Positions 56,526-64,000 of a stretch of DNA of 64,000 nucleotides are shown here, piece by piece. Each line of letters opens with the position of its first letter. The first letter of the stretch is position 1. A program made the position numbers and the translations under genes. The DNA is taken from positions 496,001 through 560,000 of the forward strand of contig JAOTON010000980.1 of the NCBI GenBank assembly GCA_034440635.1, in the 5' to 3' direction. Below the pieces are notes generated by a model. That model saw nothing but the letters and a program-made list of their open reading frames with translations. It did not search any database and had not been told where the DNA came from. This DNA comes from Lepas anatifera. Lineage: Eukaryota; Arthropoda; Thecostraca; Lepadidae.

Positions 56526-57156
56526 CATTTCAGTTATTTTACAGCCTGTCCTACTTGAAGAGTTGAGCTAGTTTCAGCCCTCGTACTGAGGGAAAGAACC
56601 GGACTGTTCCTCCTGATGGCTGCCTGTGAAATTATTGTGAGTACAAACATACCGTGGTGCTGATGCGTGGTGAAAAGTATGCTCGTCATTTTTGTTGGTT
56701 CCATCGCATGCAGCCTCAGCAATATCGGCCTATGTGTGCTCAGTGACGCTGGGCGTACGGGTCACCGGCATGTGATTTAGAGCCTTTGTCCTTACCGCAC
56801 CCCTCCTGTGTTGTTTTACTAGAAAATGTGCATTATAGGACCATTCACCATTAAAGGAGCGTTATTTAGCCTTTTAAAATAAACCACAATTAGACGAAAC
56901 TAAACGTAGGGCATACCGCCGCGACCCTAGGAATAGGCCTCGGCCATCGCAGTATCTGTATCAAACCTGGAGTCTCTTGTTATCGATGGAGTGCAAAGAA
57001 AAAGGGGATCAATATCTACAATGCATCTCAGTGAATTTCCTTTTCACGGCAGAACGTACTCGCTGGGCCATTCACCAACTGCGCTCAAGTTCCAATACAT
57101 TTATTGTTGAGATGCTTGCGACAATACATCATTTGATTTTGGCACAGAACTTAAGC
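56526..57156. other. No gene recognised
   Basis: Probably angiomotin intron 13. No structural signal. Confidence 0.5.
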
Positions 57157-57160
57157 TTAA

Positions 57161-57861
57161 CACGCGCATGACGGGGGCGGGTACCCGCCCCCTGGGTTTT
57201 CGGAGATAGAGAAAACGGCGGCGCGTGCGCCGCCGTACTGGTTCCTTATCCCATTATTTTTACAACTTCTGGAAATTTTAAGGTTAGGTCTCTCAGGTCG
57301 GTCACCATTACAGGTCAGTGACCCGACCTAAAAAGTTTAAGATAGCATAGTCGGAGCAGGGTGAACTTTCCGTTGAAACTCATATCACATAATGGCCCCA
57401 CGAGTTTCTAAATATGTTCCGGTATTTTTGATATCGATGACCTAAGGTCAGGCGAGGCATGCTCCCATTGGAAATACATGGGAAAAATGGTTTTTACGAA
57501 TAACTCAGTAACGGATGGTGATAGGCATTTATTTTAGGCATTAGACTCGTGGGTTTGGGTTCTAATGATATGATTTTATATATTTGACCCTGACCGTCGG
57601 TCGGTCAACTGTTTGCTGAGGTTTTATATATATTCGTTCGGCTTGCTAGAGGATTCTATAGTTCAGTCGTTTTGTCTATCTTTATTGTTCGGATTTAATG
57701 GCCGAAAACTGAATTTACATGTTTCCCTATGACGGGCATGTTTTGCTCGTGCCTTAATGTGCCTGAAAAATGGTTCAATGTTTTGATGGGAGTGGATGGG
57801 CCCACGCCGTTTGTTTGCCCTCCGTGGTCGTTTAGGGGGGACCCCGTTGGGGGCCCGTGTG
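57161..57861 (-). mobile_element. TTAA element (family A, copy 3, inverted and decayed)
   Basis: TTAA (57157-57160) then CACGCGCATGACGGGGGCG; the right end is badly worn (GGGGGCCCGTGTG then TTAA at 57862-57865). The middle matches the reverse complement of 15725-16556, including GGCGGCGCG hairpin arms, the AGTTTAAGATAGCATAGTCGG block and AATACATGGGAAAAATGG. Many substitutions and losses, so older than the copies at 5.9 and 15.7 kb. Confidence 0.8.
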
Positions 57862-57865
57862 TTAA

Positions 57866-57946
57866 TTCTAGATACTTCTCTCCCTCATGGTCTAGGCACA
57901 TTTGCAAATAAATACAAATAGCTTCTCGATGAACAAAATATTATCC
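57866..57946. other. Short spacer
   Basis: No feature seen. Confidence 0.4.
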
Positions 57947-58108
57947 ATACACACAAGACGTGCATACATACATATATGCATGCATGCACGCTCGCATAGA
58001 TGCATGCATACATACATACATACATGCATGCATCATGCATACATGCATACATATATACATGCGTGCATTCATACGCACATACAAGCATGCATGCATACAT
58101 ACAGGCGT
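57947..58108. repeat. CATA/TGCA microsatellite
   Basis: Irregular CATACATA, TGCATGCA and CATACATATATGCATG blocks over about 160 bases. Confidence 0.93.
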
Positions 58109-61100
58109 GGGTGCGCAGTGCCACTCTCACAGCTCCGCTGGGCGGGTGTAAACCTGGGCGACCTGCCTGGCCGATATGATTCTGTCCTGTAACAGAAAGC
58201 CCCACGTTCTGAGTGCGCGACACTGCCTGTCACCGCCAGGGCGCGCGTCCAGCTCTTATCCTTTTCCAAATCTGGCTTAGTAAGGGTTGACGCTACATCA
58301 GTCCGATTTCTGGACAATTCCTAGGGTCGGACTAGATGGATTCTTGTGTTGTCGCGGGCCGCATGGTGCGGTGTGTAAAATTTAACCGGACTTAATGGGA
58401 GATACGCCAAACATGTATTCCCGTTTCTTGCTATTTGAAAAATCTTCATTACCAAACGGTCAATTATTTTTGTATCTTCGGCAAAATTTTTGGAGGCCAC
58501 TCAACTATTATTGGAATATGTTTACGGTACTGGTAAAAGTCTGGAACCTGCTCTTCATCTCTTAGTTTTCAGAAGCTATTTAAAGTTTAAAAGTAATTAT
58601 TTGTGTAATAAAGTGCCTTTTCTCCTTTATTTGTATTTGAATTAATTTTACATAGTCTACAATTTTAAATTTTACAATTTTACAAGCTACAAGATTAATC
58701 AGTCTACCCTAGAAATGGAACATAACATAATTACTCAAGTCTTCAACCGTTTCGTACCTCGGGTCTTCAGTCGTTTTCTACAAAATTCCCAGGATGACGA
58801 AACTTTTGCGTCTGATACGTCACGTGACCCAGGTATGATAGTTCCTGTGTTTCTGATTGATCAATTGTGATTTCTTTAAAGTCCTATATTTGTGTTCTAA
58901 ATGAGTTTTGAAATGTAGCTTTTTTAAGATACTTTTTGTCTGTGACAGTTCCGAAGTTCTACATCACTGTTTAGGACAGATATGACCTAATTCTTAGAGA
59001 AATTGATGGTCATAGCCGAGGGAACGTCATGTAACCGATAGTGAGAATTCTCGATAAGTTTTCTAGAAATTTTGACTTTGAGAGCGATTTTAGGGCATTT
59101 GGAGTCCGAATTCGGAAAAAATGAGAATAGGGCTTCTGAAACAACTTTTTGTGGCCTTTTGATCTAGCCAATAAATATTTTCGCGTATCTCCCCTTAAAC
59201 CATCTGTTGAGTAGAGTAACTTAAGGCGAAAAAGAAGATTTATTGTCATGAAACTGTGTTCTGAAATAACTGTATGTGTATTATTACCGTTTGTCATACC
59301 ATAAGTCAACAACATTTTGTAGAAAAAAATCAGCGTTCCAAAATATATGTGGCTTTGCTAACCCTAGGAGACACTTGAAAGGTGTTCATTCCTAAGGCGA
59401 TACACATAAAGCGGCATAGCTAGTGAGACTGGCCAGGCCCGTAAAAGGCGCGACTGAAGAAGAGTGCTGGTGCAGCGAGCACCCGCCACGTGTCGGGAGC
59501 AACGCCGACGGCAGCGTGCAGGGCGTCGGCGGACAGTGTCGCAGGCGGCGTTGTGACACGCCCGGCGTCCAGCTGTGCCGGCCCGGAGGCTGCGCTGATT
59601 GGCTCTCAACGTCCGCCAGATGGCGCGCCGCGCTGATGGAGCAGTCGGCTTCCCGGGAAACCACCCTGCTCGCTAACAGAACCGAGTACAATCAATCCGC
59701 GAGTGCGGGAAAGTGACCTGACTATTGGCCGATCACTGTCAAACATGGGTTATCCAGGGCCAATGAGCTGGAAGCACGTCGTTATGATATTGTCGGTTAG
59801 GATGAAGAGTGCGAGTGCATTGGTTCCATTCAGCATGTATAACGTTGCTCGTGATTTACAGCTACCAGAAACGTCTTGGGGCATACTTATAGGCTGCTAT
59901 CTTGCTTTAGGCGTTACATTGTAGTCCAAAGGCCCTGATTCTGTGGTGAACTGGGATGCTGTCATGAAACCAAATCAACATTTTTAGTGTTCAGAGTGTC
60001 ATAGCTTCCCGCTCCAGGGGCCTGTGGTTAGCATCTCGCAAGACACGTGCGTGCTTATCACGCTTCTGCGGATGCAAAGTCTCCAGGTATTTACGCTTGG
60101 TATAACTATACTACCTACTTACACTTTGGATCTGTGCTGCTGTCAGTCTTCTGTTCCGCTGGGTTGTCCATTAACTTAACGCCCAGAAAACTAGCATTGT
60201 GGGAATAGCGCAGGTGAAAGTGTGGATTTGTTTTGAGTGGGAAGAGGGGGCTTCTGAAAACAAGCTGAGCAGAGATAGATTGGAGGAAGTTCTCAATTAA
60301 GAAAATGGCAAGTGGCCCGTTGGCCGCCTTTCTGTTATCGGAATGTTGCCTATTGGTCTTTTATGGTTTCAATTGGCCTGCTAAGGGTTTTTATGCCTAT
60401 CGCGGGCCTTCCGCTGTGTTTGAAGTAAATATGTGTGGCGTACATAGGTGAGGTACACTGTACATCTGCCGTGCACGAGCTTCGCGCCTTGGTCTTCCCT
60501 GCGGCTTTGCCCGACGTCGTCGTTTCCGTGGTGCTCCAGCATGCCTTGTTGACTGGCTATCTTCTGGTCGTGAGCGCTGGCCAGTACAGTGTGTCTTGCG
60601 TTGAGACGTGGGCTGACCTGGAAAACTGAGGAACTCGGAGAACCGGCCGCGTCGTCGGCTGCTCCCAGTTTCTGCTGATATTGACGACACTATTTCTGCC
60701 GTCGGTGTCCGCCCTTGGGTGATGCAACCGCCGGGGTGGTGCGATACCTCGGCTCGGCGCAGATGTGCCGCGACTGTGGTCATCTCAGTGGTTTATGGTC
60801 CTCTCTACAATCGGCCGTGGCCGCCTCTGACGTCCGGAGACAGCCAGGGTCGATCTGGAGCTGTGAGGAGGATGCTGGCGCCATTGGGCCCGTGCCTCTT
60901 CGCTGGCCCTGAGGCGCTGAGGCAGGTCTCATACAGTCAGCGATGAGCGCCTCCGAGTAGTGAGCCCCGTGGAAAACGGCGGGTGAACTCCAGTGCAGAA
61001 TTCCAGCTCTGGCTGGGGCCAGACACTGTGTGCCGTTGACGGCGAAACACTTGTTTGGCGAGGCACTGTTTTTCTAGGCATTCTAGACTGAAATTATTGT

Positions 61101-61879
61101 GTATGTGTGAGGAAACAAGTCTATTGTGTATGTTATGTATTAAAGAACATGAAACATCATTGCAGAATCTTAGAACTAGGTTTCTGTGGGACATGTTGAA
61201 GTCGCTTGGTCCCGATATTGTCATACCTTGCAGCTTTAAATGTCCCACTTTGAATGCGGGGTCCCATCAGGTGTCATTAAATGCTTTTCCTCTGAACTAT
61301 CTTGAGCTCAGATTTTCCAGGTTTAGAAATGTCTTGGGAAAATGCTCCGAGGTTTGTTAAAATATTTTTTTGACAGAATTAAACCACACAGTCGCTAGTT
61401 TTATTCTATTTTTGTGTTTTCCTGTATTCTGGGTAATGTCCGCGGCCGTGGTTGGGCAGATTGTGCCCCTCCCCGTACTGCAGGGAGTGGATTGAGCACA
61501 TGTTTTGTGGAGAGACTTAAAGAGTTGGAAGATGATTTTGGTACCATTTCCCTCGCCATCAAACACGGAGAGGAAGCGCCAAGTTATGGTGATGTCTTCA
61601 TCGTTTGGTGGGTATGTACTGTGATTTGGAGTTAGACCTGGGTTGAGCTACTGGGATTAAGTGAGCATTTTTAATAAATACAAATGCATGTGTAAAAGTC
61701 GTTACCTGAGTCGTTACAGGTGTAAAAGTCTATTCAAACTCGTAATAGCATGGCGATGACATAGTTTCGGGACGTACGTTGTTTATTTCTAGGTGATTTG
61801 TCGTTAATTTTTCTTTCGTTTTTTTAGCCCATGGCCTGCCATTGTGAATAACTGGTTATTTATTGCATGTGGGCAGACT
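58109..61879. other. No gene recognised
   Basis: Probably intron 13 of the angiomotin gene. GC-rich islands at 59.4-59.7 kb and 60.4-60.95 kb carry open frames on both strands (for example 59423-59716), but none shows an angiomotin-like or other known motif, so I do not call exons. The missing 3' part of the gene could have a poorly conserved exon here. Confidence 0.45.
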
Positions 61880-62110
61880 TGTTGAGTCGCGACTCAGAGT
61901 CAAAGTTAGAGTCGACTCTGATTCGACTCAAGTTTTGCTTGATTCAGAGTTGAGTCGACTCACTTCTGGATCCGGGTTGAGCCAGAGTCGACTCGATTGC
62001 TGGACCAGTTGAGTAGAATCAGAATCAGAGTGGTCCACTAAGCTGTGAGCTATACTTTAGTCAACTCAACACTCGACACTCGACACTCAACACTCAACAT
62101 TCGATCAGCT
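61880..62110. repeat. GAGTCGACTC-type simple repeat
   Basis: Loose repeats of GAGTCGACTC and GACTCAAG over 61886-62035, then ACACTCGACACTCAACACTC. GTCGAC and GAGTC palindromes recur. Similar patches on the other strand occur at about 34680-34760 and 35085-35150. Confidence 0.75.
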
Positions 62111-62533
62111 CAAAAATGCAGTTCCTGGTTTTTCTGAATCAGACCTAAGCTTGCCCGCGTTAGAGTTGTACTTTTTCCAAAGCGATTGCGTATAGCTTTT
62201 TCGGGAGGACCAGGCGAGTTCATTGTTGTGTTTCTGAGTCGCATTGTGTAGTATGATTTTCTAAGCTAAAATCGTCACAGAATTGTCCAGAATATACTGG
62301 AACAGGAATTGCCATCCAAAATTTAATGTGTCTGAAATATTGATTCATGTTCTTTGTATTTGGGGCTGCGCTTATTGCTTCAATTATAAATTTGCTCGTG
62401 AAGGACTTGCATTCAAAATGAAAACCCTTCAGGACCTTGATCTCACACATCGTTATCATCATCAACATCATCAAAAAGTCTATATAGGAGCTACTGTGAC
62501 TCATTAAAGGTATCTCTGCACTTATAAGCAGAC
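62111..62533. other. No gene recognised
   Basis: AT-rich sequence before the TTAA element; short open frames on both strands are not supported. Confidence 0.5.
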
Positions 62534-62537
62534 TTAA

Positions 62538-63535
62538 CCTCCCCCTAAGGTTTTTCCGAGATAGCAGAAAAATGACGAGGCGCAGCACCGTGGTTGAGGG
62601 CTCTATCTCTCACCCTATCATTTTCCCACCATCCCTTAAATTTTTTACCCCAAGTCACCCAAGGTCAGGTCGCCAGGCGGGGTCAACCAAGTTCACCTCC
62701 CTTCAACTTTTGAGCTCTATTAGAGCTACGTTTCTCTGTCGATCGATTTGAAACTTCTTACACTTCATGACCCTGCCAGGGTCTACAATGTGTATATCCG
62801 GGATTTTTTATTTCGTGACCTGAGGTGCGGTCACGAGGTGACGTCTCCCATTGAAAAAGCATGGGAAAAAAGCTGTCTTATGATCTAAAAGTCACAAAAA
62901 CGATTGCAAATGCTCGGCTTGATAAAAAAAATCGTTCGTGGACACTCTTTTACGGATCCCAGGGGTCATATTTACCCTTTGACCCCTCCGAGGTCATCCA
63001 AGGTCACCAGGGGTCAAAAACAGTATTTTGGAAATAACTTTTGACCTATTTAAGCTGGAGCGATGAATCAAACACCATCGTGTATGTCTAATCACTGGCT
63101 TTCATTTTATATACGGCAAGGTCACTTTCTGACCTTTGTTGACCTCAGGTCATATGAGGCCACGAGGTGACCTCTGGAGGTCAAACCACTGGCGGGAGGT
63201 CATTACGTTCCACATAGCGGAAAAAGATCTGGCATTTTCCTATCCAATGTAGTTTACCAGATCTCAATAGCTCTAATGGCATAAGAGTTATGTCCAGTTT
63301 TCTTAAGCATTGCATATTTTAGTGAAAATAGCCTATCGTGACCTAACTTGACCTCTGGAGGTCAAACCATTGACCTGAGCGCTTAAACATACGAAGTAAT
63401 TTCTTACTGAATTCACGCGAGCTTTCTAATGCACTTTGCAGATTTGCGCTGACCCTCATACTTTCGGAGTTACAGGGGGGCCATCGATGCCCCCGGTGAG
63501 GCGAAGGTGGCGCCGGACCCCCAGTGGGGCGCGGG
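62538..63535 (-). mobile_element. TTAA element (family B, intact copy)
   Basis: TTAA (62534-62537) then CCTCCCCCTAAGGTTTTT; right end GTGGGGCGCGGG then TTAA (63536-63539). In reverse orientation it aligns from end to end with 4316-5174 plus 10948-11131, which shows the unbroken form of that element. Contains many TGACCT/AGGTCA hexamers, including TGACCTCTGGAGGTCA at about 63350. 998 bp, non-autonomous. Confidence 0.85.
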
Positions 63536-63539
63536 TTAA

Positions 63540-63991
63540 GGGAAATAATAATCAAATAGTGGTGGCTTGGAACACAAGCATCCCGTACTAAAGATGCTTG
63601 AAAAGGGGCTGGGTGTAGTGTTTGATTTTCAAATGAGCTGTGCGAAATACTCTGTCCGGACCTCGTAATCAAGGTATGGCATACCCTATAAACAGTTTAA
63701 GGTTTGCCTTACTCGTGACTCGCAGTATTCGTGCTGGTCTTCTCGTCTATGTGAGCCCTGTTATTACCTGGCAAGAAGTCAATTTGTTCATCGTCATCGC
63801 TTGGGATTTTTATGGAATTATTGTGATCCAGCTCTGAATATTGAGAAAGTCCCGAGAACCCTTTGTTTTACTAAATGTTAGATGTGAAGTGACGATGGAC
63901 GTGCCACTGGCCCCTGTATGCTCTGCTCCGTGCGCGGCCGGGCCCGGCTTGGTTCGCTAAGTGCTGAGACCCCTGTGGTGCTGTGCCGCAG
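63540..63991. other. No gene recognised
   Basis: Probably intron. G+C rises after 63890 towards the candidate acceptor at the window end. Confidence 0.45.
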
Positions 63992-64000
63992 TGACCAGCA
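63992..64000 (+). CDS. AMOT: Possible start of angiomotin exon 14 (cut by the window end)
   Basis: GTGGTGCTGTGCCGCAG followed by TGACCAGCA looks like an acceptor and exon start. Entered in phase 1, as exon 13 requires, it gives a split valine then T-S with no stop. Only nine bases are visible, so this is a hint, not an identification. Confidence 0.3.

Noticed and set aside
57947..58108. Small gene from CATA/TGCA open frames
   Set aside because: Translation of a microsatellite; Tyr/His/Ile/Cys repeats only.
59423..59716. GC-rich open frame as a further angiomotin exon
   Set aside because: No angiomotin-like motif in any frame and no convincing pair of splice sites in the required phase.

Overview
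This is animal nuclear DNA. It has large introns, GT-AG exon boundaries, long microsatellites, many small inverted-repeat transposons and tails of non-LTR retrotransposons, and no bacterial-style operons. Coding exons are very GC-rich, especially at third codon positions, while introns are mostly AT-rich. An invertebrate is likely, possibly a crustacean or other non-insect arthropod, but the taxon is inferred weakly.

One gene can be rebuilt with confidence: an angiomotin (AMOT) homologue on the + strand. I find thirteen exons from about 22.7 to 55.3 kb, and a fourteenth may start at the last nine bases of the window. Exon phases agree at every junction (1,0,2,0,2,0,1,0,0,2,2,2,1) if one extra base in exon 7 is discounted. 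The protein has three PPxY motifs in its N-terminal half, polyAla and polyGly/Ser linkers, then the long angiomotin coiled coil over exons 6-12. In vertebrates this family binds YAP WW domains through PPxY motifs and acts in Hippo signalling, cell junctions and polarity. A 5' exon may lie upstream and the 3' end lies beyond the window.

Layout: 0-0.6 kb, non-LTR retrotransposon tail. 0.6-16.6 kb, nested DNA transposons: TTAA-flanked inverted-repeat elements, one split by a 5.8 kb element that itself holds a TTAA element and a 3.5 kb GC-rich minisatellite, plus a second minisatellite system at 11.2-14.8 kb. 18.0-21.9 kb, hAT-like, Harbinger-like and other MITEs. 22.7-29.4 kb, angiomotin exons 1 and 2 separated by 41 copies of an 83/90-bp repeat, split by a 2.7 kb foldback transposon. 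29.4-50 kb, long introns with exons 3-5, non-LTR tails, nested TTAA elements and a 52-bp tandem array. 50-55.3 kb, clustered exons 6-13 with tandem arrays and microsatellites at their edges. 55.3-64 kb, a 33-bp tandem array, decayed TTAA elements and unassigned intron.

The most unusual observation is that at four places in the angiomotin gene a tandem array is built from the sequence spanning a splice junction. The 90-bp array copies the acceptor of exon 2, a degenerate 33-bp array copies its donor, a ~45-bp array copies the acceptor of exon 8, and another 33-bp array copies the donor of exon 13. The gene therefore carries dozens of duplicate candidate splice sites. A second theme is that several TTAA element families carry many AGGTCA/TGACCT half-sites and have spread them through the locus.
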